NCBI GenBank assembly: GCA_017462015.1
Contig: JAFTRX010000078.1
Coordinates: forward strand, 1-42,739
Origin: Lentisphaeria bacterium
GTDB lineage: Bacteria > Verrucomicrobiota > Lentisphaeria > Victivallales > Victivallaceae
Direction: 5' to 3'
Length of the DNA: 42,739 bases
The notes under the pieces: generated by a model
Told to the model about the DNA's origin: nothing
Databases searched by the model: none
Seen by the model: the letters and a program-made list of their open reading frames with translations, nothing else
Part shown: positions 31,702-40,733 of the stretch, in pieces
How the letters are laid out: each line of letters starts with the position of its first letter
How positions within the stretch are numbered: position 1 is the stretch's first letter
Made by a program: the position numbers and the translations under genes

Positions 31702-31905
31702 GCGATAAAAACAGTCGTTTGCAATCGGTTTGTCCGGGCGCAGTGAAACGAAGCCGGAAGATTGTATTTTTTTACAAAAAATGGTTAATGTCCCAAATTT
31801 TGTGAAACTGAATATTCTCTGAAAGAAAATTGTATTTATATTACTTAAAAAATATATAACAGAGAGTGTGATTTGTCAAGAATAAAAACAGTCGTTTGCA
31901 ATCGG
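31692..31905 (-). repeat. Direct-repeat ends of a tandemly duplicated promoter unit
   Basis: The 37-nt block 31692-31728 and the 36-nt block 31870-31905 are identical but for a 1-nt deletion and a substitution (shared end CAGTCGTTTGCAATCGG). A second conserved block, with core AATTTTGTGAAAC, lies at 31613-31631 and 31790-31808. The offsets are 178 and 177 bp, as expected for a tandem duplication that has since diverged elsewhere. Confidence 0.7.
31851..31879 (-). promoter_or_regulatory. Minus-strand promoter, distal copy
   Basis: TTGACA (31879-31874), 17 nt, then TATATT (31856-31851). The architecture is identical to the promoter 178 bp downstream. It sits between that copy and the dispersed repeat element, after the end of the RNase R gene. 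Confidence 0.65.
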
Positions 31906-32031
31906 CGGATGGATCGTGCGGCAAGGTTGCTGGCAAATCAAGGCGAAGCTGAAGGAGTGGACTACCGTCCTCGACTGAAGATGAGTCCGCAGATTTGCCG
32001 GTAAGATTGCCCACGAGGCGCCGCCGCAGTT
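31905..32031 (-). repeat. Dispersed inverted-repeat element, copy 3 (reverse orientation)
   Basis: GCAAGGTTGCTGGCAAATCA (31921-31940) followed by AGGCG corresponds to the arm at 19881-19904; the flank GGATGGATCGTG and the block GTCCACTCC on the opposite strand also match copy 2. The decayed second arm is at about 31990-32012, followed by CGAGGCGCCGCCG (32014-32026). It lies directly past the RNase R stop and against the duplicated promoter. Confidence 0.75.
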
Positions 32032-32056
32032 TAGATTTCTCACAAAAAATGAGCAC

Positions 32057-34045
32057 CTATCTCCCTGCCGGGACAAAGTTCGCCGTTCCCCGGGCGAAAT
32101 CGATGCTGTCAAGTCTCAAGTATATGTAGTTTCCGATTTTACATGTGCTTTTTGATTCATCTTCCTGCAAGCTGTACCGGCGGCGCTGGAAATTCCCCCG
32201 CATACGCTCTTTTTTGACAAAGCCGTAAAGTCCGAGTTCCGCCACGTCCACCTGAAATCCGGCATTGACCACCTTGACGATGATACCTTCATATATGCGC
32301 CCGGCATCGCGGGAAAACTCTTCTTCCAGATACCGCAGTTTCATCCGGTCGGAGGCGGCAAAGTAGGCGTTGTCGTTGACCTCCTCCTGTTCAGTGCACC
32401 ATTGCGCGACCTTGTCGATGGTCTTGCCGCTGCGGGTGCGGATGGCGCAATCGCTGTTCCACAGCTGCTGATGGACGATCAGATCGGTATAACGCCGGAT
32501 GGGACTTGTGAAGTGACAGTATGCACTTTTTCCCAGTGCGAAATGTATCTCCGGATGGATTTGGTATATCGCGCGCGGCATCGCCCGCAGCAGCAGATTG
32601 AGAATGACACTTTTTCTGCCGTCATCCGGCAGTGCGGCGATGAAATCGCGGCATACCTGGCGTTGGGAAATATCACCGGATGGCAGATTGAAGTTTTCCC
32701 GCATCATTTCGGCAAACTCCATGCTTTTTTCCTCTTCCGGAATCGCATGGGTGCGGAAGATCCCGGCAATGTTCCGCCGGATCAATTCTCTGCCCACTGC
32801 CTGATTGGCGGCGAGCATCGCTTCTTCGACCATCTGTTCCGATTCGCGGGAATATTTCACACTCAAACTTTGGATGCAATTTTTTTCTTCATCACATATC
32901 ACCCGCACTTCCGGAAGCGGTAAGTCGATGAACAGTTCTTCCCGTTCACGGTATTTGCGCATGGTGCGGGTCAATTCCAGAAGTTTCTTTACCGTTGCAG
33001 CTACTTTGGCGCTCCACGAAGATGCTTTTTCCCCGGTGTCGATGAAATTCTGTACTTCGTCATAGTCCAAACGCTTGTCAACTTCTATTATCGTATGTTT
33101 CCGGCAGGAACTGACCACTTCGCCGCTGCGGGTGTCTACGGTCAGAAAGACCGAGTGCGCCAACGCTTTTTCCCCCTGCTGCAAACTGATTTTTGCCGTC
33201 AGCGCTTTGGGCAGCATCGGCAGTGTCCTGCCGGGAAGGTAACAGCTGAACGCCCGTTCCTGCGCCCATTCATCGACCTTGCTCTTGGGGGCTACATACG
33301 CGGCAACATCGGCGATATGTACTCCCAAAATTACACAATGCTCCTGTTCGGATTTTTCCAGCGACAGTGCATCGTCAAAATCTTTTGCATCTTCCGGGTC
33401 GATGGTCAAAGTAAAAAGTTTTGTGCAATCGAGCCGTTCAATTTCTCTTGCTTCCAACTGCAGAGCATGAGCCTCCTCTTTTTCCGTATATCGCGGCGGC
33501 AAATCATACTCCGCCATCACCGCATCCAGATCAGCTGAAAGTACGCCGGCTCTGCCGATGTGGTCGAGAATGTGACCGGAAAGAGTGCTGTCATCTCTTT
33601 CATCCAGTTTAACGCGCACCCAGTCGCCGCGTTTTGCACCTTTGCGCGCGCCGGTGATAATGATGTTGTCCGGCAGTCTCGGGTCAAGCGGACGGAATAC
33701 TGAACCTGCGAGCAACTCTCCGACGATCTCTTCCCGGTTGCGCCGGATTATTTCCACGATCTTTCCCGATGGGCCCCGCTGTTGATCTCCGGGATAACTT
33801 CTCCGCGGCGGAAGTAATTGCACCATAACGGTGTCACCGTCCATCGCGTTCATGGTATACTTTGCCGGAATGAAAATATCGCCGTCCAGTTCCGGAACAC
33901 TTTCCGCTTCCGGAGTGACGAACCCGAACCCGGATACAGTCATCCGCACGATTCCGGTCACTTCACCATGGGTTTGACGTTTCCGGCGGCGGTCAATCAT
34001 TCTTTCTGCGATACGGCGCAATCTTTTTTTACGGCTTTTCTTCAT
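32057..34045 (-). CDS. rnr: RNase R / VacB family 3'-5' exoribonuclease
   Basis: A 662-residue protein. The basic N-terminus and an OB/cold-shock domain (GFGFVTPEA...DIFIPAKYTMNAMDGDTV) are followed by the RNB domain with IDPEDAKDFDDALSL (~214-228, the metal-binding Asp cluster) and FTSPIRRYTDLIVHQQL, and a C-terminal S1 domain (YEGIIVKVVNAGFQVDVAELGLYGFVKKE). It degrades structured RNA. It is shorter than E. coli RNase R (about 813) and lacks the N-terminal HTH and the long Lys-rich tail. The start overlaps the upstream gene by 17 nt; GGAGAGGG precedes it. It is the last gene of the long operon. Confidence 0.96.
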   Translation of the reverse strand: MKKSRKKRLRRIAERMIDRRRKRQTHGEVTGIVRMTVSGFGFVTPEAESVPELDGDIFIPAKYTMNAMDGDTVMVQLLPPRRSYPGDQQRGPSGKIVEIIRRNREEIVGELLAGSVFRPLDPRLPDNIIITGARKGAKRGDWVRVKLDERDDSTLSGHILDHIGRAGVLSADLDAVMAEYDLPPRYTEKEEAHALQLEAREIERLDCTKLFTLTIDPEDAKDFDDALSLEKSEQEHCVILGVHIADVAAYVAPKSKVDEWAQERAFSCYLPGRTLPMLPKALTAKISLQQGEKALAHSVFLTVDTRSGEVVSSCRKHTIIEVDKRLDYDEVQNFIDTGEKASSWSAKVAATVKKLLELTRTMRKYREREELFIDLPLPEVRVICDEEKNCIQSLSVKYSRESEQMVEEAMLAANQAVGRELIRRNIAGIFRTHAIPEEEKSMEFAEMMRENFNLPSGDISQRQVCRDFIAALPDDGRKSVILNLLLRAMPRAIYQIHPEIHFALGKSAYCHFTSPIRRYTDLIVHQQLWNSDCAIRTRSGKTIDKVAQWCTEQEEVNDNAYFAASDRMKLRYLEEEFSRDAGRIYEGIIVKVVNAGFQVDVAELGLYGFVKKERMRGNFQRRRYSLQEDESKSTCKIGNYIYLRLDSIDFARGTANFVPAGR

Positions 34046-34856
34046 TTTTGCCCTCTCCGGTAAAATTCAATATCAGTCCGGATTCCCGGATTTTTGCAGC
34101 ATATTCCGGCGTTGCCAACAGCTGCAGAAATGCTTCTGCCCGATGGCTTTTTTCTTTGCGGAACAACAGTTCGTAACGCAGATTCAGCGGGTATTTTCCG
34201 GAAATAATATTTTCCCTTGTCGGAAATACGCCGTTTACCCGGATGATTTTGATATTTCCCGGCCGCTCCGCTGTTGCCGGGGCGCACAACAATGCCGCAG
34301 GTGAACAAAAGAGCCATGCCCGCTGAATGGAACCGCTGCGGTAGATGCCTTCTCTTTTCAATGTGCCGCCTAAAAAACGCGCTTCAGTGAAGCCGCCGCC
34401 TTTCATCGTCAGACCCAAGCGGTGGATGTCGTTGAATTCGCCGTTGTATTTCTTCCACGCAGGGCGTTCCGCCTGCCAGATCTCTTTCAACTGTGGAATT
34501 GTCAACGATTCCAGCGGATTACCCATCCCGCTGTATAAAACCAGTGCTTCAGCGGTGAAATCTATCCGTATTCCGCTGAATTTTGCCGGGATATCCCGCT
34601 TTTCGATAACGATGATATCGACCTCGCCGTTCAGCAATTTTGCAATGGCAGTTTCAGGTGTCATCCGGCGGAACGAATACTCATTTTGATGCTCTTGCGG
34701 TCTCCGGCTCAACTCAAATAATGCACTGCGCAATGCGGATGATTCACTGCCGCCTGTTGCATCGCCGATCCGCAGTCCGCTGACGCCGCGGCACTGCCAC
34801 CACGGCAGCAGTGCCGCCGCGATGAGTGCAAACATATATTGGCGGAAAAAACTCAT
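34029..34856 (-). CDS. Exported periplasmic-binding-protein-like (PstS-like) protein
   Basis: A 275-residue protein with a signal peptide (~1-23, ending near WWQC). It has the PBP-like fold of phosphate-type binding proteins: EVDIIVIEKRDIP, LTIPQLKEIWQAERPAWKKYNG and ENIISGKYPLNLRYELLFRKE, with FLQLLATPEYAAKIRESGL as the closing helix. Classic PstS proteins are longer, about 320 or more. It could bind phosphate or another anion, or act only as a sensor; no transporter genes flank it. It overlaps hisC by 4 nt and rnr by 17 nt. Confidence 0.78.
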   Translation of the reverse strand: MSFFRQYMFALIAAALLPWWQCRGVSGLRIGDATGGSESSALRSALFELSRRPQEHQNEYSFRRMTPETAIAKLLNGEVDIIVIEKRDIPAKFSGIRIDFTAEALVLYSGMGNPLESLTIPQLKEIWQAERPAWKKYNGEFNDIHRLGLTMKGGGFTEARFLGGTLKREGIYRSGSIQRAWLFCSPAALLCAPATAERPGNIKIIRVNGVFPTRENIISGKYPLNLRYELLFRKEKSHRAEAFLQLLATPEYAAKIRESGLILNFTGEGKNEEKP

Positions 34857-35908
34857 GCGTACCTTGCGTTGAGCAGTTCCAGTACCCGGCGGTTTTCATC
34901 CGGTGTTCCGATGGTGATACGGATATATTTTCCGGTGACGTCACCTTTGAAGTAACGTACCAGCACCGCATTCTCCCGGAGGTAACGGAACGCCGCTTCA
35001 CCATCGCCATCCGGCGGTGCGGCGAAGAGGAAGTTCGACTGTGACTTTGGAACTTCAAACCCCAGCTTCAGCAATTTCTCCCGCATCTGGTCGCGGTCAC
35101 GCCGGATGGCAGAGATGCATTTACTGCGATACTCTTTATCCAGATAGTTCGCTTTTCCCACGATCTGCGACAGCATGTCGATGTTGTAGGAGTCTTTGAG
35201 CTTCATCAATCCTTCAATTACAGTGCTGTTGCTGACAGCATATCCCAGCCGGACACCCGCCATGGAACAGCTCTTGGAGAATGTCCGCATCACGATAACG
35301 TTGTCATACTCCAGTGCCAGATCCATGCAGTTGTCGTCGGCAAAATCTCCGTATGCTTCATCGATAAGCACCATGCCGTCAAAGTTTTCACAATATTTGC
35401 GCACCAGACTCTTGGGGCAGACGGTTCCGGTCGGCGCGTTGGGACGGGTGATTACCAGCAGATTGGCTTTTTCCGTTTGGCAAGAGATATCGTCAGGGTA
35501 GGTGAAATCTTTGCCTTCAAGTGCGATTTTTATCACCGGAGCCACCTGCATTTCCGCCAGCACCGGGTAAAGCGAATAACTCGGGTCAAAGACCGCAACC
35601 GGATGCTCCGGAGAGGTGAAGCCGCGGAAACACATGGTCAGCAAATCGTCAGAACCGTTGCCCACGATGACATTTTCCCGTTTGACATTGCAATCGGCGG
35701 CAAAAATATCCCGCAGTTCATCGGCGAACGGGTCGGGGTAACGGCGCAGACGGGCAATATCAAATTCCCGCAACGCCGCCTCGACCGCCGGTGACGGCGG
35801 ATAGGGATTTTCGTTGGTGTTGAGTTTGATAAGATTGGCTATTTTCGGCTGTTCTCCGGCGGTGTAACCGGCGATAGCATCGATCTCTTTGCGAAAATAT
35901 GATTTCAT
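34853..35908 (-). CDS. hisC: Histidinol-phosphate aminotransferase
   Basis: A 351-residue fold-type I PLP enzyme. KLNTNENPYPPSP, YPDPFADELRD, GNGSDDLLTMCFRGF, RPNAPTGT, VLIDEAYGDFA and the PLP-lysine block TFSKSCSMAGVRLGYA (Lys ~211) follow the HisC pattern, and the length is usual. It transfers the amino group from glutamate in histidine synthesis. No other his gene is nearby, so this is either a scattered pathway gene or a related aminotransferase for another alpha-keto acid. It lies 17 nt after the lipoprotein gene. Confidence 0.93.
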   Translation of the reverse strand: MKSYFRKEIDAIAGYTAGEQPKIANLIKLNTNENPYPPSPAVEAALREFDIARLRRYPDPFADELRDIFAADCNVKRENVIVGNGSDDLLTMCFRGFTSPEHPVAVFDPSYSLYPVLAEMQVAPVIKIALEGKDFTYPDDISCQTEKANLLVITRPNAPTGTVCPKSLVRKYCENFDGMVLIDEAYGDFADDNCMDLALEYDNVIVMRTFSKSCSMAGVRLGYAVSNSTVIEGLMKLKDSYNIDMLSQIVGKANYLDKEYRSKCISAIRRDRDQMREKLLKLGFEVPKSQSNFLFAAPPDGDGEAAFRYLRENAVLVRYFKGDVTGKYIRITIGTPDENRRVLELLNARYA

Positions 35909-35925
35909 TGTTATTATCCTGACGA

Positions 35926-36402
35926 TTATTCCAATAATTTTTTTACGCTGTCACGTTTTTTCAACAGCAGCGCCCGGGCGCACCGGCGTACTGCAAACGC
36001 CTGTTCGCCGACAAGAGCCTGGCGCGGTCCGAGCTGGGATGCATCCACTGTCGGCGGAACTTTGGTATCCGGCGCCGGAGCGCCGAACTCTTCGCGCCGC
36101 CGGTCATACGCGCCGGTTCGGACACTTTCAATGCTGACCAGACACACGGCATCTCCGCCGTAAGCACGACCTTTTTGAGTAAGTTCCTTCTGAAAGGTAT
36201 AAAGGTCACTCTTCTCCGGCGCTGTAATGGTGAACCGTCCGATGATGGTGTACTCATCCTGCGGTATTTCCGCGCGTGATTTGAAGAATTTCACCTCCTG
36301 ACTCAATGGTGTTGCGGCAAATTTCTGTCCGGTATAATCACTGCGGACACAGCCGGAAATCGCCAGTGCAATCATAAAAAATATGACGATCGGTCTTTTC
36401 AT
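35926..36402 (-). CDS. Small lipoprotein, function unknown
   Basis: A 158-residue protein with signal peptide and lipobox AISGC (Cys18). The segment YTIIGRFTITAPEKSDLYTFQKELTQKGRAYGGDAVCLVSIE resembles the metal-independent DUF4156-type or YbjQ-like lipoprotein folds found in many envelopes, but I cannot name a family. The C-terminus is basic (KKRDSVKKLLE). ATG 36402 overlaps the CNNM stop by 4 nt. Confidence 0.75.
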   Translation of the reverse strand: MKRPIVIFFMIALAISGCVRSDYTGQKFAATPLSQEVKFFKSRAEIPQDEYTIIGRFTITAPEKSDLYTFQKELTQKGRAYGGDAVCLVSIESVRTGAYDRRREEFGAPAPDTKVPPTVDASQLGPRQALVGEQAFAVRRCARALLLKKRDSVKKLLE

Positions 36403-37682
36403 TGCATATTGCTTTCAATTTTAGTTGCGGTATGGGTGTCATCGTCCTCGTTATGACGTTTCAAGTTGAATTCCCACACCTGATAACGGCGTATCTTGCG
36501 GACATAAAACTCCGCGTTGCGGAATACCAGCTTGTCGCCGACCCGGGGGTGACGTTTCAAAATACGCTCAAACCATGCCGAAACCGGTTCCACCCGGCGC
36601 GGCAGATCCAATCCGGTATCACGCGCCAGCTGAGTGAGCGAAATGCCGCCGCCCACGATCCAGAAACTCTCCCGGGGAGAATAAAATGTACGCGGCAACG
36701 GGTCGAATTCATCGTCCAGATCACCCAGAAGCTCTTCGACGATATCTTCCAGCGTGACCAGTCCGCGCACCTTGCCGGTGTCACTTTCCCGCACGATGGT
36801 CATGTGGCAGTGCTGCGCTGCAAATTTTTCCAGGAGTTCCGCCGCTGAATCATCCGGTTCGGCAAAACCGATGGGACGGATGATTTCCGTCAATTTGGCA
36901 TCGCCCTTGTTGGAACGTTCCGCACTTACCAGTTCTTTGATGTTGATATATCCCAATATCCGGTTGGGATCATCGGCATCCCGCACCGGGTAACGGGTGT
37001 GAAAGTCGAGGGCAGAAACATTGATCGCCTGCGAAATCGTCATATTTTCGTAGAGAAACGACATATTGTCCACGTCGATCATCACCTGAATTGCAGTACG
37101 TTCCGAAAGATGGGGAACCATCTTGATGATACGTTCCTGACGGCTGGAGATTATCTGAGAACTGCGTGCCAATGCCGCCAGCGCGGATATTTCATCTGCG
37201 GCACTCGGACGTTCCGGTCGTCTGCTCTCAAAGACCCGGTTCAACAGCCGGGAAAACTTGATGAACGGAAGCAATACCACGCCAAGCACCTGCAGCGGCC
37301 GTGCCGCCACGCGCATGACACTTGTATTGAACCGTACCCCCAGCGTTTTGGGCAAAATCTCTGTATATTGTACCATTATCAACGTAAATGCCAATGAAAA
37401 CACTGACATATACCGTCCACCGGTAATATGATCAAAACTGGCACCCGCCACTGCTGCGCCGATCGTATGTGCGGCAGTATTGATTATCAGAATAACCGCC
37501 AGCGGGTTGTCAATATCAGATTTAAGTTTTTGAACTGTTTTTCCGATCACCGGTGAACGGCGGCGCAATTCACCGAGCTGACTCGGTGTCAGACTCAACA
37601 GCGCAGCTTCCATCAGTGAACAAATATGCGAGCATACCAGCGCTGTTCCCAGGCTGATACCGAATATGAGGTAGTCGTCCAA
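36399..37682 (-). CDS. CNNM/CBS-domain membrane transporter (CorC/MpfA type)
   Basis: A 427-residue protein. A CNNM domain of about four membrane segments (1-160; LMEAALLSLTPSQ, MVQYTEILPKTLGVRFN) is followed by a CBS pair (~190-320; FHTRYPVRDADDPNRILGYINIKEL, HCHMTIVRESDTGKVRGLVTLEDIVEELLGDL) and a CorC_HlyC domain (WIVGGGISLTQLARDTGLD). Members export Mg2+ or related ions. The start is TTG 37682, with AAGGA about 7 nt upstream and 1 nt past the preceding stop. It lies within the long operon that also holds a metal ATPase. Confidence 0.92.
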   Translation of the reverse strand: MDDYLIFGISLGTALVCSHICSLMEAALLSLTPSQLGELRRRSPVIGKTVQKLKSDIDNPLAVILIINTAAHTIGAAVAGASFDHITGGRYMSVFSLAFTLIMVQYTEILPKTLGVRFNTSVMRVAARPLQVLGVVLLPFIKFSRLLNRVFESRRPERPSAADEISALAALARSSQIISSRQERIIKMVPHLSERTAIQVMIDVDNMSFLYENMTISQAINVSALDFHTRYPVRDADDPNRILGYINIKELVSAERSNKGDAKLTEIIRPIGFAEPDDSAAELLEKFAAQHCHMTIVRESDTGKVRGLVTLEDIVEELLGDLDDEFDPLPRTFYSPRESFWIVGGGISLTQLARDTGLDLPRRVEPVSAWFERILKRHPRVGDKLVFRNAEFYVRKIRRYQVWEFNLKRHNEDDDTHTATKIESNMQ

Positions 37683-37683
37683 T

Positions 37684-39336
37684 TTATTTCCTTCCTTTCT
37701 GTCCGGCTTTGCTACCTTCCGCCGAAGCCGGATTATTATATTTTCTCTCCTCAGCTGCCTGCGCCTGTTCTGCAGCGATCGCAGCTTTGAGGATGGTGAC
37801 CATCACCGGCGGCAAACGGCGTTCACAATCCTGCACGACACCGGCTTTCATGCTGGCGTAGGGCGGAAGGGTGTTCCGTTTGACATCGTGATTTTCTTTA
37901 CTGTATTTACGATGGATGAAGCGTGCCAGCCGTTCATTGGCAACTGCGGCATCGTGATCGTTGTAAATAAGATTGATAATACTGCGGAAAATAAGCTCAC
38001 TGATGAGCGCACTGACCTTTTTGACGTCAGCATCCCGTACATCTTCGGCAAATTCCGCCATGACAAATTCGTCCAGCGTCCGCTGTTTCTGGGGACCGTC
38101 CTCTTTGATCAGCTTCTGGAAAAATTCTTCGGCTTTGGTCAAATTTCCATGCGTATAAATCAACGGAATTGCATCCTTCAGGAAGTTGATACGCGCACTG
38201 CGGAAACTGGATGATGCTCCGCTGCTCTGATCGTACTTCATCTGGGTGTCAAGATAAGTCTGATATGCCGCATCGGCGAGGTTCAAATTCGGCACGACCT
38301 GGGCGTATGCCAGATTTTTATCATCCAGCGCAAGCAATCTGCCGCCGCGGAACGCCGCCTGCAGAGACTGGGTTATCAGCCGCGCACAGCGCAAATCCTC
38401 TTTGCCCGGGGTTCTTTCGATACCTTCGGTAGCCCAGTATATTGCCTGCGATTCCGGTACGCGCCAATCCATTTTGCCATATTTTTTGTCGATGGCAAGA
38501 ATTTTTGACGGTTCCAGTTTCAACCTTTCCCGCAACAATTCTGCCCGGAAAAAGTTGTCGATTTTTTTAAATTCCTCTTCGCCCAAACCGGCGGCAAGCG
38601 ATTCCGGCAATTTTGCGGGGATCTGGTTTTTGAATGCCAGAAAGAGTGCTTTGAAATCCGGATATCCGGCAGCGGCAGCCAACTGCCACAGCTTGTGTTC
38701 TTCCGGGTACTGCTTCATGAACTCATCGCGGCTCTTCGGTGCCGCCGCCAGTACTTCCCAATCGGGGGTGCCGGTGCCGAGAATGTTGGTTATCTGCATG
38801 GCAAGACGGTTTTTGTAGAGCAAATTGGCATCGTCGAGGACGTTGCCGAGTTTGTGCTGGAAAATCCACGCCAGCTCTTTGTACAACACCGGATCTTCCG
38901 GATTGTAGACCAGCGCCTTGTCCCGGATCAGAGCGATACCTTCGTTCACCCAGCGCCACCGGTCTTCATGTTCGGAACATGTGACCGAGATATTGTATGC
39001 CAGATTCCACGCCAGATACGCCGTTCCGCCGGAATAATTCGGCTGCAGATCGGTGATCCACCGCGCCAGCTGAACCATCTCAAAATAGCTTTTTTCCTGC
39101 TTGAGATTTTCTGAACGCAGCCAGAGCAAATCGGCAATGATACCGCGGAAACTTCCCAGAGCCACAGAGGTGAACGCCACCAGCGGCGGCGCATTGCGCA
39201 CATCGCCGGAAAAACGGAGCCGTTCCCGGTCGACGATGTTGTCCATTCTGGTTTCGACTTTGCGGATGGCAAACATCGCTCCGGCAGTTACCAGCAACAG
39301 TACGGTGTATATGACAACTCTTTTGAAACGGTTCAT
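37684..39336 (-). CDS. Membrane-anchored TPR-like protein, ABC-transporter partner
   Basis: A 550-residue protein with one N-terminal membrane helix (VVIYTVLLLVTAGAMFA) and an extracytoplasmic helical-repeat body, with TPR-like turns such as ARWITDLQPNYSGGTAYLAWNLAYNIS and KALVYNPEDPVLYKELAWIF. The block GSFRGIIADLLWLRSENLK is a recognisable element of conserved PVC-group proteins that I cannot name further. It overlaps the ABC permease gene by 4 nt, suggesting that it works with the transporter, for example as an envelope adaptor. The C-terminus is Lys/Ala-rich. Confidence 0.75.
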   Translation of the reverse strand: MNRFKRVVIYTVLLLVTAGAMFAIRKVETRMDNIVDRERLRFSGDVRNAPPLVAFTSVALGSFRGIIADLLWLRSENLKQEKSYFEMVQLARWITDLQPNYSGGTAYLAWNLAYNISVTCSEHEDRWRWVNEGIALIRDKALVYNPEDPVLYKELAWIFQHKLGNVLDDANLLYKNRLAMQITNILGTGTPDWEVLAAAPKSRDEFMKQYPEEHKLWQLAAAAGYPDFKALFLAFKNQIPAKLPESLAAGLGEEEFKKIDNFFRAELLRERLKLEPSKILAIDKKYGKMDWRVPESQAIYWATEGIERTPGKEDLRCARLITQSLQAAFRGGRLLALDDKNLAYAQVVPNLNLADAAYQTYLDTQMKYDQSSGASSSFRSARINFLKDAIPLIYTHGNLTKAEEFFQKLIKEDGPQKQRTLDEFVMAEFAEDVRDADVKKVSALISELIFRSIINLIYNDHDAAVANERLARFIHRKYSKENHDVKRNTLPPYASMKAGVVQDCERRLPPVMVTILKAAIAAEQAQAAEERKYNNPASAEGSKAGQKGRK

Positions 39337-40733
39337 TTTCTCACCGCCAATCCCAATTCCCGCCTCCGGTACATCCACATTCCAAAGAGGAACAGCGGCA
39401 CGCCGCGGAGGACAAAATATTCAAGAAACAACTGTCCGATCAAGCTGAATTCAATCAACTCGCCGGTTGACAACAACTCCGTCACATCAAATGCCTGCAG
39501 CGGTATCACGATCAGCAGCAGCAACCGGGCAAGTCCCTGTCCGATATGATCCCACGTCGTCGAAACAAAGAACGCCTTGTCGGTCAACAGCGCAGAAAAA
39601 CTTCCCAGCAGCAAGTAACTTGCCACCATGAAAATCGCCGTCGGCATCGTGAGAAAACTTCCGAATGCACACGCCAATCCTGACAACAGCGCCAACTGTA
39701 TCATCAGCACCAGCACCATCCGCATATAATTGCCTTCAAATCCGCACACCCGCAACAGCAGTTTCGGACCATCTGAGGGCTGATAATAGTGTTTTTCATC
39801 AAAGCGGTCATTGTTGCTTACGGCAATGCGTACTTTGCGGTCAGGCGTGATGACTTTCCACTCGGCAGGAATGATTTTCTCCCCGAATACACCGGAAAAC
39901 ACCTGCTCCGGCTGTTCACTCAACGGTTGCGGCCACTCGCTTGCGGCAACGCGTTCACCGGAGGGAAGTACAGCTTCTCCTGCCGGACGCATGACGATCC
40001 ATTGCAGATAGGTCAACCGCTGGTCTTCGCTTGATACTTTTCCCAGATACGGACGGTAACGCAAAAACAGCGGTTCATTGCCGATATCCGGCAGATTTTC
40101 AAAAATCCAGCCTTTGACTTTCCCCGGCGGCAATTCTGAGTAACTTGCGCTGATCTGCTGATAAAGTTCTCCGTAGAGTCTCTCCTGATCCTCGCGGGAA
40201 ATCACTCCGCTTTCCTTGATTTTTGCCGCCAATGCTTTTTTGGTAAGCTCATTGAAATCCGGCATCGTCGGCAGAAACACTCGCCGTCCTAGCAGAACTT
40301 CCGAAGCTATCGCCTTGCGCTCAGCTTCAGTGAAGCGGTCATCGACCTTGTAACGGTACATCACAATACCGTATACTACTGCCAGAGAAATTATCAGCAA
40401 GGTAAAGTTTATCAAATTGACTCCGGTCCACTTGCCCAGCCAGATGACCACCCGGGATACCGGCTTGGCTACAACCATGTGCAGCTGGTAACTGTCGATA
40501 TCGTGTGCCATGGTGAAGCACCCCAACCACAAACTTGCCAGCGCCAGTATCAGCACGATGGTGCATATACTGTACAGCAGTGATACCCGGATAAAATCCT
40601 GTGCCGTTCCGCCGCCGATGGAAAACGGGATTATTCCCACCGCCAGCAACAGCAGCAACAGCAGCAGTTGAAAGACGTGAGAACGCATCGCGTTTTTCAG
40701 CGTAAGTCCGATGATTGCAAGAAATGCTCTCAT
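39333..40733 (-). CDS. ABC transporter permease (ABC-2 type)
   Basis: A 466-residue protein with two membrane halves. The N-terminal half (~20-135) has IGLTLKNAMRSHVFQLLLLLLLLA and LLYSICTIVLILALASLWLGCFTMAHDIDSYQLHMVVAKPVSR, as in ABC-2 permeases. A large extracytoplasmic loop (~145-335) follows, then four more helices in the C-terminal half (VLMIQLALLSGLACAFGSFL and onward). It pairs with the ATPase gene overlapping it by 4 nt. The transported compound is unknown. Confidence 0.88.
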   Translation of the reverse strand: MRAFLAIIGLTLKNAMRSHVFQLLLLLLLLAVGIIPFSIGGGTAQDFIRVSLLYSICTIVLILALASLWLGCFTMAHDIDSYQLHMVVAKPVSRVVIWLGKWTGVNLINFTLLIISLAVVYGIVMYRYKVDDRFTEAERKAIASEVLLGRRVFLPTMPDFNELTKKALAAKIKESGVISREDQERLYGELYQQISASYSELPPGKVKGWIFENLPDIGNEPLFLRYRPYLGKVSSEDQRLTYLQWIVMRPAGEAVLPSGERVAASEWPQPLSEQPEQVFSGVFGEKIIPAEWKVITPDRKVRIAVSNNDRFDEKHYYQPSDGPKLLLRVCGFEGNYMRMVLVLMIQLALLSGLACAFGSFLTMPTAIFMVASYLLLGSFSALLTDKAFFVSTTWDHIGQGLARLLLLIVIPLQAFDVTELLSTGELIEFSLIGQLFLEYFVLRGVPLFLFGMWMYRRRELGLAVRK

